Notes under the pieces: model-generated
Database searches by the model: none
Told to the model about the DNA's origin: nothing
The model's input: the letters and a program-made list of their open reading frames with translations, nothing else
Made by a program: the position numbers and the translations under genes
NCBI GenBank assembly: GCA_949361645.1
Contig: OX442429.1
Location: 7,966,373 to 8,030,372 of the forward strand
Direction of reading: 5' to 3'
From: Spongilla lacustris
Taxonomy: Eukaryota; Porifera; Demospongiae; Spongillida; Spongillidae
DNA length: 64,000 nucleotides
Part shown: positions 1 to 12,700 of the stretch, piece after piece
Layout of the letters: every line of letters begins with the position of its first letter
Numbering within the stretch: the stretch's first letter is position 1

Positions 1-669
1 AGCCGAAGGAAGATAAGAAAAGTACTAAAGATGCAGAGAAGGAGTCTGAGAAGGCTCCAGTAGACGAGCCTGAGAAAAAGGAATCTGGAGAGAGCTTTGT
101 TGCACCTGCCGATGACTCTAGAGGAAGATGTGTGTAGGAGGATTTGAGTAGTGCAATACAGTGGGAGGCTGTTGCTACATGTGTGTATTTGTTGTGTACT
201 GGATTTGTTTGTGCAAAGGTACAAATCCACTGCTAACCTGGACTTTGTTATACCACACAATGTACAGCAGCACCTTGTATGCACAGTAGTGTGATTGTCA
301 CATGGCTTATTACGTTGTGTTTCTATTGTGTGTTGGCAGGCTCCCACCAAGGAGGGTAGGGATGTGCGCGAAGGTAGCCCCAGTCCCCCTGGTAGCCAAC
401 CTGAGAGTGGGGAGGAGAAGCCTCGTGCTACCACGCCCCCCAAGAAGGTATGGTAGAGCATTTAGGGGGAAGTCATTGCATTAATGTTTGTATGTGGGCA
501 GCAGGATGATGGTGCGGAGGGAACAGTAGAAGAGGATGATGTTCCACCAGCTGCCAACACCAGAAGTGCCACCAAGTATGCCCAAGATGTTAGTAAGAGG
601 TGTGGCTTGTCACCATGTTCTTGTTCTATTTAGGCGCATAGGGAAGAAGACCCGCCAGGAGGACTAGTG
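1..669 (+). CDS. 3' part of an unrecognised Lys/Glu-rich protein
   Basis: Four exons can be read in one continuous phase: 1-131, about 341-448, about 502-598 and about 634-669, with donors such as gtatgg and acceptors ending ttggcag and tttag. The peptide is highly charged and probably disordered, with many Lys/Glu/Asp, Ser and Pro residues; it ends in IGKKTRQED and a TAG at 667-669. No domain is visible. The 5' part lies outside the window, so the family cannot be assigned; a nuclear or chromatin-associated protein would fit the composition but this is only a guess. An AATAAA at 993-998 could end the transcript, giving a 3'UTR of about 330 nt. Confidence 0.6.
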
Positions 670-1054
670 TGCTGGTGGGGTGCTGGTGTTGTGGGTGACC
701 TTCCTCTTTGATTGTGGGGAAATCCCCCTCATTAGGGTTTTATTAGGCAGTGTTGCAATGCACACACGTTTGTAAAGTGGTTTTCCTTCTCACAAATTAG
801 TTTTTTATTATTATCAGTGCAAAGGATAAATGCTTGCAGTTGTCATGGCTAGTTAAAAAAGCTAATACATTAGCACGTTGCCTGCACCTTGCCTGCTGCA
901 CTTATTGTAGTTAAGCAACACACTGGCTGTACGATATATTGCATACCAAACTTGTCAGCTTTACATTAGCGTACAACTACTTGTACAAATGAAATAAAAA
1001 ACATATGTAACTAAGCACAACACAAATGTGGGGGGGGGAAGTGGTAAATTATAT
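670..1054. other. convergent 3' intergenic region
   Basis: AT-rich spacer between the charged-protein gene (+) and the P450 gene (-). It holds a plus-strand AATAAA at 993-998 and minus-strand AATAAA motifs (TTTATT on the plus strand) at 804-809 and 739-744, so the two transcripts may overlap tail to tail. No coding potential was seen. Confidence 0.6.
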
Positions 1055-2578
1055 TTATATATGCAAGCGCTTTACTTTTAGTTTGATGTCATTTTTTGAC
1101 CTCAAAATGACATCAGGTGTTAGCTCATTTGTATGATTTTCCACCAGTGACAGCTCAAACTTGTTGACTATGGTTGCCACAGCAACCTTCTCCTCGTTCA
1201 TGGCAAAGTTCTGTCCAATGCAATTACGGCTACCTGCTGAGAATGGTATGTATGCCAGAGGGTCCCTGCCATCAGCAACGCTCGGGTGGAACCTCATTGG
1301 ATCATATTTTTCAGGGTTCTCCCAGACATTGGGGTTACGATGCAGAGCATAGAGAAAGATAACAAACATGACTCCCTGGGGGATTAGCACACCATTCACC
1401 ACTATGTCTGTCCCTGCCTCTCTCAGGATGAGAAACACAGGAGGGTACAGCCTCATGGCCTCCTTGATGGCCCACTGGGTGTACTGGAGGTCCTTGAGGT
1501 CCTCGTACTCCAGCCACTCCCTCCCCATCAGCACACTCCTCACCTCCTCCCTCACCTTGGCCTGATGCTCAGGGTGCTTGGCCAGACAGTACAAGGTCCA
1601 CGATATGCCGCTGGTGGTGGTGTCGTGTCCCTCAAACATGAAGGTGTCTGCCTCATCCCTGATCTCTAGGTCAGACAGTCCTTTCCCCTCACCGTCCACT
1701 GCAGTAAGGAGGATGTCCAGGAAGTCACAGTACTTCCTTTTCGTGGCCACGCCTTTCAAAATGGCCTCTCCCTCTGCTGCATTAAGGCCTGCTTTGATGC
1801 CGAGCGCTTTTTTGCGCTCGCTAATCACGCATTCGGAGAATTCGTGGACCGTTTTGCACGCTCTCATCATCTTCCATCCCGCGGGCGTTAAGTAGTACAG
1901 CCAGTCTATCTGCTGAAGGGGGCTTAAAAACCTCTGGCTCGTGAGGCGAGAGAGTTCGTAGACTGCCTTGATGTACGGGTGCTTGTTTACCGCGCTCTGA
2001 CAGTCGCTCTTATAGCTGAAGGCGCATTGTAGAATGATGTCAAGACTTAGGAGACTCACGTTGTCAAATACTCCGACTGCTTGGTCGTTGTGTGCAGCTG
2101 TAATCCATTTGTCAAGCAGCGCCTCCAGGCAGCTGTTGTACACCTGTATGTAAGGTTTTAGTATGTCGAAATGGAAAGCGGGCGTTAAAAGGCGTCTGTT
2201 TCTAGCCCACTTCTTCCCTTTGGAGATTAGTAGCCCGTCTCCTAGCCACGGAGCAAAAAGATTGTATACGCGTTTGTTTTTAGGTTCTTTCAATATCTGA
2301 TGTAGCGGTGTAGGATGATACACTCCAACACTCGGGATGAACGGTCCCAGCCACCCCGCCGAAAGCTGCCACCCGTTCTCGTGAGCTAATTGAGTCATAA
2401 ATCTAACGGTGTAGTCGTCGGGCTTCAGCATGTGTAAATGTCCAAAAAACCAATGTTTGTTACCACTGGGAAGAGCATCAAGACACCTGCGCCTGCGACG
2501 CCATTCGACAAGAAACACTGCAAGTTTCCATGTTGCTGCTGCGAGAGCCAGTATCACAACTATCCACAACGCAAACAT
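1055..2578 (-). CDS. CYP4-family cytochrome P450, intronless
   Basis: A 507-residue microsomal monooxygenase, the normal length for the family. The first ~25 residues form a hydrophobic anchor followed by RRRRR (stop-transfer). The I-helix reads EADTFMFEGHDTTTSG, the CYP4 signature, including the Glu that in many CYP4 enzymes binds haem covalently. The K-helix ExxR is in KEAMRLYPP, and the haem-thiolate loop is FSAGSRNCIGQNFAMNE with Ser where most CYP4 proteins have Pro. CYP4 enzymes usually omega-hydroxylate fatty acids or eicosanoids at the endoplasmic reticulum; the substrate here is unknown. The gene has no intron while most neighbours are intron-rich, which suggests retroposition or intron loss. 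The ATG at 2578 directly starts the anchor. Confidence 0.93.
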   Translation of the reverse strand: MFALWIVVILALAAATWKLAVFLVEWRRRRRCLDALPSGNKHWFFGHLHMLKPDDYTVRFMTQLAHENGWQLSAGWLGPFIPSVGVYHPTPLHQILKEPKNKRVYNLFAPWLGDGLLISKGKKWARNRRLLTPAFHFDILKPYIQVYNSCLEALLDKWITAAHNDQAVGVFDNVSLLSLDIILQCAFSYKSDCQSAVNKHPYIKAVYELSRLTSQRFLSPLQQIDWLYYLTPAGWKMMRACKTVHEFSECVISERKKALGIKAGLNAAEGEAILKGVATKRKYCDFLDILLTAVDGEGKGLSDLEIRDEADTFMFEGHDTTTSGISWTLYCLAKHPEHQAKVREEVRSVLMGREWLEYEDLKDLQYTQWAIKEAMRLYPPVFLILREAGTDIVVNGVLIPQGVMFVIFLYALHRNPNVWENPEKYDPMRFHPSVADGRDPLAYIPFSAGSRNCIGQNFAMNEEKVAVATIVNKFELSLVENHTNELTPDVILRSKNDIKLKVKRLHI

Positions 2579-3722
2579 TCTCTAACTGTCGAACAGCGTT
2601 GACCATGATACCAATAAGAGAGGTGGACGATTATTGGCAACTCAGTAACGCCCCCGAATTTTAATTTCATGCGCAGTATTAAGGCTCGGCGCTATACATA
2701 TTTGGCCAGTTTCATGTTCAACTTTTTGGACGGTAGCTTTTTTTTTTTAAAGCCCTTACACTCCTCGTACCTAGATTTCTTGTTTGGAAAAGGTACCACA
2801 GCAACCAGACCAGACCCTGCATTATTACCACACCTGCGGATGGATTACATTACCACTAACGGTGTACAATCCGGATATCCGCAGTTGTGGTAATCACTCC
2901 GCGGAAAAGTAACAGCTCAATTATACGGAAATAAAGCATATTCATTATAGACGTTTTGTTTAATTAAAAAAAAAAAGCGTACACAAGTTGCCACTAATTG
3001 CGAATGAATGTGCCTTATTTCCGTACATGTACATGTAAAAGCTTCTAATTTTATTCATTGCATCGTTGCAACAAATTAGCATTTCTAGAGATAATCTATA
3101 CATGTACATGTATCTCTGGAACAACCTTGGTACCAGACCCACCTTTTATGTTACGTAAGCGACTGCGAGCCCTTCACATATCTGCCTCTGGAGGCTTCCT
3201 GCAAAGTGGGCCACTCATACCGCTGCTGCAAACATGGCCTGGATCTGTTGCCATTGTTCCTTCTCCCTCCAACATGTGCATCAGAGGAGCACAATCATCC
3301 ATGCCTTCTTCAATCACTTACCTGTTGACCTCACTGCAAAGCTTGCACATCCTCATCCCTCCTCCTCAAAATTCCATTTTGTGTCCAGAGAGCATTGTAA
3401 GCATTGCTGTATCAGTCAGAACCAACTGCTTTTAATTGCTCAGGCGTCCTTCCTGTGTATCACATGTACACCAGTGTAGCCCTCTACTACTATGAACATG
3501 TCTTCACATCATATTACCCAAACTACGCGAAAGCCAGTATACACATAAGGATGCACTCGTGTGCAAAATTAGAACGTTAATTCCAAAGAAGTTTACACAA
3601 TGCATACAAAAGTTTGGTGAATATCACAGATTAACATGCAATGCAAAGATCAAATTATAACCCCGCCCCCATTGACTGACTACCTTGTACATGTGCACGA
3701 GTTGAGGCCCCGCCCCCACGAG
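2579..3722. other. spacer between P450 promoter and ATRX 3' end
   Basis: Contains the P450 upstream region and the probable ATRX 3'UTR. A minus-strand AATAAA lies at 3050-3055. Two copies of an acatgtacatgt palindrome sit near 3022-3036 and 3100-3112. Short ORFs exist but show no domain or consistent splice structure. An isolated donor-like gtaagt on the minus strand near 3320 gave no coherent exon. Confidence 0.5.
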
Positions 3723-6697
3723 CTACAACGGTCCGCGTGGAAAGGGTTGATGCATAATCTTCATACCAGGTTTTGATTGGGCCTGCATTGAAGAATAGGT
3801 CGGTCCGTTGCTATGCTGTTGCTGGGGCAACCCTCCACTTGTTTTCATCTTCTGTAACTCATCAGATAGGATTGAACGCAAGTAGTTGATATTCTGACTC
3901 AGGAATGTATCCAGAACAATATTTCCTGAATGACAGGAAGTAAGAAAACGATTGACATTCTTAATGCTCTCTGCCACAGCGATGTACTCTGTCGATATCT
4001 GGTGCTTTAAACGAGCGAGCTCTTCTTTGATGGGACCTTGTCTAGCCTCAGGCACTTGAGGAAGAAGATTACTGAACTTTGTCTTGTCCTCTTGAAGCTT
4101 GTTCAGCGTTCTGACTTTGCTGATAGCAGACTGGAGGACGGATAGAATGTTGTTGGCTGCTTGTGTCTGCTGTCCGATTGGTTGGACAGCAAATGCGCCC
4201 TGAGATGTCTGTGGCCCTTGGTCAAGGTGTGACTGGAGGGCCTTCAGGTTGTACACACCCGTCTCTGCATCCATCTGGGCCTTATAGTTGTCCCACGCCT
4301 GCTTCCTGTCCTCCTCCGACAGCTCTTCATCAAATATATGCTGCAGGAGGGAGTCATGTTCGTGATACCCCACAATCCACTGAGGCTGCAGCCTGTCCAG
4401 CAGTGAACACAGAACAGGATCAACCTGTTCACAGAACAGGTTAGAAGGACACGGAGACTATCCATATGACAACCACAATTGATTTAACCCCTTGAACACA
4501 CCTCGGGTCTCTGTGAACCGTTTATACCTGCCTCAGACACAGGTGGTGGTGGTGAGTACGTGAAGAGCTCTGCTAGGTCTGACTGTGTGTAGTGCCTGCC
4601 TATCTGCTTCTCATCCACCACCCTCATTGAGAGGGACTGCTTAGTCACCTGACGATCATATATCTTCTCCTCCATTGTGCCCTGTACACGCAAACCAGAT
4701 GGCATTCAATACGCTATAAAATCCAACAGTTACCTTTGCAAGGAGTCGATATACAAAGACTGGCTTTGATTGGCCAAATCTGTATGTCCTGAATATGGAT
4801 TGGAGGTCGTGTGAAGGGTTCCAGCAGGCATCAAATATCACCACACGATTTGCAGCAACCAAGTTGACACCAAGAGACCCAGCCTTTGTCGAGATGATGA
4901 ACAACCTCAGCCTAGACATTGGAGCAGGCATTTGGAAAGGTGAACTGACACCCCCCCCCCCCCCCCCCTCACCTTGGACTGTCTGCAGCATTGAACTGAT
5001 CCATAAAGGACATCCTCATCTCAGAACGTGTTGCACCATCTAATCGATAATAGTCCAGACCAGGAGTCCACTCCCCATACTCTGGGCGATTCAAGAACTC
5101 CTCTATCAGGTCTAACAGGGTCAGGCTCTGGCTGAACACCAGCACCTTCTCTCCAAGTTTCTCTGTCTCCTTCAGTAGCTCCAACAGGAAGACAAGCTTT
5201 CCACTAAAATCTAGCCTGTTTTCAACATTTGAAAGGACCTTGTTGAACCAAAAACGACCCCCATCACCAACAATATCTGGAGCTTCATCTATTAGGGGGT
5301 CCACACTACTGGATGATCCCCTGGTCTCCAACTTCAGGCGCCTGTCCTTAAGGGGACCTCCCTTGCTTTTACTTGAACTAGGTCTCTCCTCTTCATCAGT
5401 TTCAATGACAATGACATCATCAAAGGGGACAACCCCTCTTTTAGAAGGTTTACCACCAGTGGAGCTTGTGGCAACACTACCACCTGATGGCTTCTTCTTA
5501 TTTCTTCCTCCACCTCCCTCCTCGTCACTGCCCGACACTATGAAGCCATCAAGGCTGTCTGAAGTGTCCTCATCTGCAAGTGCATTGTCCCGTTCTCTCT
5601 TCTCCTCTCGTCTGTCCTCATGTAGCTTGAGGACCCAGGGGTGGTCCCATATCTGGTGGGACATAGGGAGTGGAGCTAACTTTGAAGGGAGGACATATGG
5701 ATGGGGCTAACTTTGAAGGGAGGACGTAGGGGGTGGGGCTAACTTTGAAGGGAGGACGTAGGGGTGCAGATTATTATGTTCCTAAAGATCAGCTGAGACT
5801 AGTTCCCAGACTATCCATTTGCTAGACTCCAGTCCCCAGGCCCACTAACCTTAAGTAGGGTTGCAAAGGTGGAGAACAGGTCGCTGGCAGTGTGGTAACC
5901 TCGTGTGTGCTCAAGGTACAGACGATACAGCTGGTCTTGCATGGGAGACAGCCTAATGGCCAGGACATACTCCTGCTTGGGAGGGAGGCACTCAGCCAAC
6001 ACACGGTAGTCCCTCCTCTGGGGAGGGCAAAGGACAGTAGACCACACACCCACACACCTCCACCCTGCCCACCAACACCCACACACCTCCACCTTGCCCA
6101 CCTACACCCACACACCTCCACATTGCCCACCAACACACACCTCCACCCTGCCCACCAACACCCATACACCTCCACCCACACACCTCCACCTTGCCCACCT
6201 ACACCCACACACCTCCACCCTGCCCACCAACACCCACACACCTCCACCTTGCCCACCTACACCCACACACCTCCACATTGCCCACCAACACACACCTCCA
6301 CCCTGCCCACCAACACCCATACACCTCCACCCACACACCTCCACCTTGCCCACCTACACCCACACACCTCCACCCTGCCCACCAACACCCACACACCTCC
6401 ACCTTGCCCACCTACACCCACACACCTCCACATTGCCCACCAACACCCACACACCTCCACCCTGCCCACTCACATACCTGGACAGAAGCCTTCAACATGT
6501 CATGGAGGACATGAGCCCTCTGTTTCATCCTCCTCACATCCTGACTGGTGGAGTCTCTGCACTGCCCATTCATGATGGGGTTAACAAACCTATTTGTAAA
6601 CTCCTTCAGTGTTCCCAGAAGATTTGGTTTGACAAAGCTAACCATTGTGTAGTCTGGGGAAGAGGCAGAGTTTTAGTAACAGTCAACCACGTTTCTG

Positions 6698-6757
<60 letters not shown>

Positions 6758-9700
6758 CTATCTCATGGACATACACTCCAGGAGGTTGTTCTGCAGTGGA
6801 GTTCCTGTGAGCACCACTCTGCACAGGGTCTTCATCTGGTTCACAATGGTCGACAGGTTGGACTTGGAACTACGCAGGACATGACCCTCATCACAGACAA
6901 TAAGATCAGGGCCTGGGGAGGAGGGGATACACACAAATCTGATGTAACGATAGCAAGTACCATCAGTTAGTTAATTAAATTAACACGATTCAATACTCAG
7001 GTACTCTTTCACTTCACTGATATACATCACGAAGCAATATGAAATACATTTAAACAGAACAGGGCCACCAGTCTTCGCGTTGCTATTGACAAGAGTGGCC
7101 AATAAGTATACAAGAGTGGCCAATATGGGTGTGGTCCATCCAAAATAGCTCCTCCCCTTCTCAGCAATAACAAGCAGAGGTGTTCTCGGTAGCTATTACA
7201 TCCTTCACATGCATGGCACATCTGTCAGAAGGATTCCCCATGCTATAAGGCCCGTACCCACAGACACATAGCATAACCACAGAGGTAGTGAGAGACTACA
7301 GAACAAGCATGTTAAATGATTACATGGTAAAATAGAAAAATACCATAAAATTTTACAGGTGAAAGTTTCCCAACATACAGTACTCTGCAAGAAAAGTGAT
7401 ATGGTCAGTAAATATACAGCAGAATATACAACAGAGGCCACCTCACAATACCATAGGACCCCAGGTCACATCAGAATACCCCAGGTCACATCAGAATACC
7501 CCAGGTCACATCAGAATACCCCAGGTCACATCAGAATACCCCAGGTCACATCAGAATACCCCAGGTCACATCAGAATACCCCAGGTCACATCAGAATACC
7601 CCAGGTCACATCAGAATACCCCAGGTCACATCAGAATACCCCAGGTCACATCAGAATACCCCAGGTCACATCAGAATACCCCAGGTCACATCAGAATACC
7701 CCAGGTCACATCAGAATACCCCAGGTCACCTTAGAATACCCCAGGTCACCTCAGAATACCCCAGGTCACATCAGAATACCCCAGGTCACCTCCGAATATC
7801 CCAGGTCACCTCAGAATATCCCAGGTCACCTCAGAATACTCCAGGTCACCTCAGAATACCTCAGAATACCCCAGGTCACCTCAGAATACCCTTGAGGTAT
7901 CACACAGGTACAACAGATCACAGCCTCCCACCCCTCTAACATTCACCCAATTACCTGGATCCAGAAGGTACTGCTTGAAACTAACTTGAAGTGACTTTTG
8001 CTTCAAACGCGTGCCTAGTGCCAAGTTACGGAACATTTCAAACCCCATTAGCATGACTCCGCCCTGTTCCTGCCAGTACTTGAGCTTGTGGTATCGTGCC
8101 CTCACTCCTGTGTCCAGCATGGACACCATAAAGATCTGAGCATCATACCATATATGGAAGTGACCACCCCAGGCAACAAAAGGATGGTGATTATGGAAAA
8201 ACAATCAGATTGGACTGACCTCATACTGTCTATCTGCATTAGGTATCCAATAGAGAAACTCCTTCATCCAGTTATGCAGTGCGTTCACTGGTATCAAGAT
8301 GAGCACCTTGGCTATTCCAGAGTCCTTGACATTCATCAAAGCATCCAGAAATGCAATGACCTATTAAAGATACAACACATCACATACGTACACAAACTAC
8401 ACATCACCTATATATCCACAAGTAAGCACACACAAACTACCCCCGTTAGTAAGCCTGCCCCATCAACACACCCACCCCCTTACCTGCAATGTCTTCCCCA
8501 GACCCATACAGTGGGCCAAGATGCAGCCTCCCCCTCCCCCTCTTCCCTCAGTCCTCCCCTCCGACTGCAACCTTTCCAAGCTCTCAATGCAGGAGTCATA
8601 CAAGAACTTGACCCCCTCCCTCTGGTGGGGCAACAAGGATGGCACAAGTGATTTCCTCACTTCCACCTTCACTTCCTTTGTTTTAGTGTCTTCCTCAAGA
8701 ATTAACCTCTGTTCAACCAAAGTGCCATCTTGCTTGTTAGCACGTGCCTTCAGACGCTCAATCCTCTCCTTCTCTAACTTCTGGGCCTCCTTTGTGCTGA
8801 CAGTTAGTTTGGAGTCTGCAATAATTTCGCGGATCTTACGCCTCTTCTTTCCTGGGACCTTCTCTTGACTGTCCTCCTCCTCCCCCTTCTCCTCCCCTTC
8901 CTTCTGGTCCCCCTTCTCCTCCCCTTCCTTCGTGTCTTGTGCTTTGTCTTCTGGTTCCTCCAAGCTGTCCTCATCAGAACTCAGGGGATATCTCAACACC
9001 CTTTTCTTCTTCTTGTTGGCTGGCCCTCGGGAACAATGCTCTCTCACCAAAATGTCACTGTCTGAGCTCTGCAGCACTCGAGTTGGCTTCCCTCCCACAC
9101 CAGTTTCATCCTCACTATCTGTGGTTGACTCAGCCGTAGCTGCAGCCCCTTTATGTCGCTGTCCACTCACCTCCTCGTCAGAGTTTGATGTGTCAAGTGT
9201 CCTGAATGGAGCGTACGTGACAGGAGTGATGCGGTCCAATGAATCGTCTCCACCTTCAAGAACGCCTGTAAGCTCAAGGTCATTGCCAGCATCTCCCAGC
9301 TTCACATCGCACTTCTTGCCATCGTCATCGTCACAGTCGCTGTCAGAGGACACAGCTGCAGCCAGCTCACTGTGCCTCAACTTCTTGTTCTTCCTGGTAG
9401 ACTCGGAGGTTGAGGACGACCATGATCGCTTCTTCAAGCGCGACGGACGTGCGTCGGTGGCCTCATTACTGCTGCTGTCGGAGGTAGACAACACACCATC
9501 ACTCCCTAGCCTCCTACGCATGCCCAGCCTCCTCTTTTTAGGTCTCTTACTGCCGCCATCATCGCTACCCTTCTTCTCAGCTTTGCCCTCCTGCCCAGAC
9601 CCACTGCTGCTCCCGACAACTGCCCTCCTTGATGCCTTCTTCTTCAACGACATATCCTCCACATCCGACACCACCACTTCATCACTGTGGACCTCAACAG

Positions 9701-12700
9701 AGTTACCATCTTCAGAGGAGTCTGTGTCGATCACCGCTGGTGTCTTGAACTTCTTCTTTCCCCTTCTATCCTTGTCACCTGATCCCTTCCCCCCTGGAGG
9801 TGTGCCACTTCCACCCATCTCCAGTTTGACATTTACCCCACGGTCAAGGGTACTGGAGGCAATGATTGGGCTCGTTTCATTTCCACTACTATCACAGCTT
9901 GCTGCAGTCTTCTCATTCCTTTGCCTACACTTCCTTATACGGTAATAGTCACAGAGGTCCTTGCACAGTTGCTGCTGTGTTGTCATAGGCCGGCTGTCGC
10001 AGCAGTAACAGTTCCACGTGCTGCCGTCTTGAAGAAGAGTTTGCAGAAATGGTTCTCCCGATGTGCGTCGTATGCAGGCCTGGCAGAAGCTCTTGATGCA
10101 GCTGTCACAGCAAACCAGGTCCCCTCCCTCCCCACACAGGGTGCAGTAGTTCTCTGTGTTGTCCTCCCCTACTACAAAGCTGCCAGAGTTGAAAGATGCC
10201 CAGCAGCTCTGTCAGAGTGAAAGTGAAAGTGTGTGTGTGTGCAGAAGAAGTGCATATTGAATATTCAAGAACGATTGAATGACATCATAAGCATGAAGAA
10301 AAATGAGTGCATTGGTACACACAATACGCACATGTTCTTGTGATATACCCCTACTTCTGACGCAGTGATCATCAAATGCCTCGTATTATGAAAACACAGA
10401 TTATTTGCAACGGATATTAATATCCAATGCCTTAGCCACATCTGGATGCCCTAAGGTACATAACAAGGTAGACTTCATATCTGTACACAGCATATAACCA
10501 TGCCTTTGGATGGTCAGGCAATACAGACATATGTATGTGCCTTGGAAGCCAATAGGTTAATCTTGAATAATAGAGGGCTTTGAATATGTTATGGTTTTGA
10601 TAGCTGCTTAAAATAATTTATTCAATTATTACTAGTATTTGTCTACATGCATGTCACAGTCATTGCCACAAATTGACCCCTCATACAAAGCAAGGTAATG
10701 GTGCAACCTGCCACGCCCACAGTACACGTACCAATGAACCATTCATAAGCAAAGCACATAGGATAATGATGTCACATATAAAGGTCAAATGACGTCAGAA
10801 AAAAATCAATTATGTCATTGCTTAGTGTACAAGTCAAGTACAGAATGATGCTGCACAGAACCAATACAATGTCCTGGGAACTATTTCCTAATCCTTATTG
10901 TACTCCTGCAAAATGTCCCTCCAGTCCTGCTGTGTTTAACCATAGATTGACCAATTCATTCTTACTTATGTAAGCACATGGTGCTTATGTGCATAAGCAA
11001 GAGTTTTGTTGTTTCTGTATACAATAACAATCAACATAGCTTCTGTACTGATGCTAAACAAAAAGTTATGGTGATTCTAGAAGTCAGCTTCAGCATACGC
11101 AGCGTAACAGCAACAATGAAACCTAAAGGTGCATAACAGACCCCGATTTTGTCTTGTCTGGAACACAGCTTCCTGTGGTATTTTCTATCAGTGCAGCGGG
11201 TTTTAATCTACTCCACGTGATTTAAAACGATTGCTATAGCGACTGCTTGTTCTGTGATAGCAGAATACGCAAAATGATTATGATTTTCTTTTGCCCGAAA
11301 ATACCCATCTATACACAAAATGAACAATGCAACAAAGAGGTGATGTAACTTAAAGTATTGCCCAATATGGCAATAAACTGCAATATCACACTGCACTCTA
11401 ACCAACAGAACAGGACATTTAAACTCTTACTCAAGTATGCGGTTTTCTTACTTACATAAGCACTGATCAATTTATGGTTAATGAACTAGTTCTAGGAGGT
11501 GCCGTACCCAAGTCCAGGTGCCATACCAAAGACCAGGTGCCATACCAAAGACCAGGTGCCATACCAAAGACCAGGTGCCATACCAAAGTCTAAGTGCCAT
11601 ACCAAAGTCTAAGTGCCATACCAAAGTCTAAGTGCCATACCAAAGTCTAAGTACCATACCAAAGCCCAGGTGCCATATCAAAGTCTAGGCATCACAAGGT
11701 TACGCACCATATTACAGTCTAGACATACCTAAGTCCTACGTCCAGGTACCAAACCAACCACATTACCCTATATCAGTCAAGGTAGCAGTATGTATGTATG
11801 CTTGTCACATGACCAAACACAGCACTCCATCCAAGGAAAGGTCAAAGGCCTTGAGCATTCTGTGCTCCCCCAGGAGTGACCTACTACAGGGGAACAATCT
11901 GTGCTCCGGGCCCAGAGTGACCTACTACAGGGGAACATTCTGTGCTCCGGGCCCAGAGTGACCTACTACAGGGGAACAATCTTTCTCTCTCAGTGGCCTA
12001 GGCAAGTGCACACAAAACCAGTGAAATAGTATGCTGCCTGCCCTCAGGAATAGTATGTTGCCTGCCCTCAGGAATTTCTTTCAAACCCCTCTCCCCTCTT
12101 GCCGCTCTACAGGTAACCAGGGTTACACACACAGGCCTCTTACACAGCGTACCTGGCAAACAAGCACATGAAGACGTTGATGCTCGTGGATGGGTGAGTG
12201 CTTCCAATCGATATCAGTACCACAGGCAGTACACACTATCATTTCAGGTAATGAAGTCTCTGCAAAAAGGATAACAGCATTACTCACACTTACTGCTGCT
12301 GCGGTAACACATCTCCCAATAAGCGCACACTGTGAGCTTACGTGTGTACGACACTTGCTGTGAGCCTGAAGGCATCTCTTTCACCATGACCCTCTTCCTG
12401 GCCGTGTCCCTGTTCAGGGAGAGCCCCTTCTTCCTACCACTGGTGCCGGCCTGGGTGGAGCCATGATCCACTTTAGGCGTGGTTACCGTGGTGCCAACAG
12501 CAGTGGTGGAGGAGCTGGTGGGATTTGCAACATCAGACTCCATACCATCGCATCGCGTGTCTGCACTGCTGTCCGACAGACCACTTTGCTCCCTGCGGTG
12601 GGGAGGGACCCTCTCCGAGACCTTGCCCATGTCCCCTGCAAGCACAGAGAGAGACACCTTTGAAGGTGTGCTGGACACAGAGCTAAGAGGGGTACAAGGA

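Noticed and set aside
2960..3480. Small ORFs between the P450 and ATRX genes
   Set aside because: No domain, conserved motif or consistent splice phase could be found on either strand.
9000..9945. Plus-strand Ser-rich ORF of about 330 codons
   Set aside because: Antisense to the ATRX acidic/Lys-Ser-rich exon, whose reverse complement is naturally low in stop codons.
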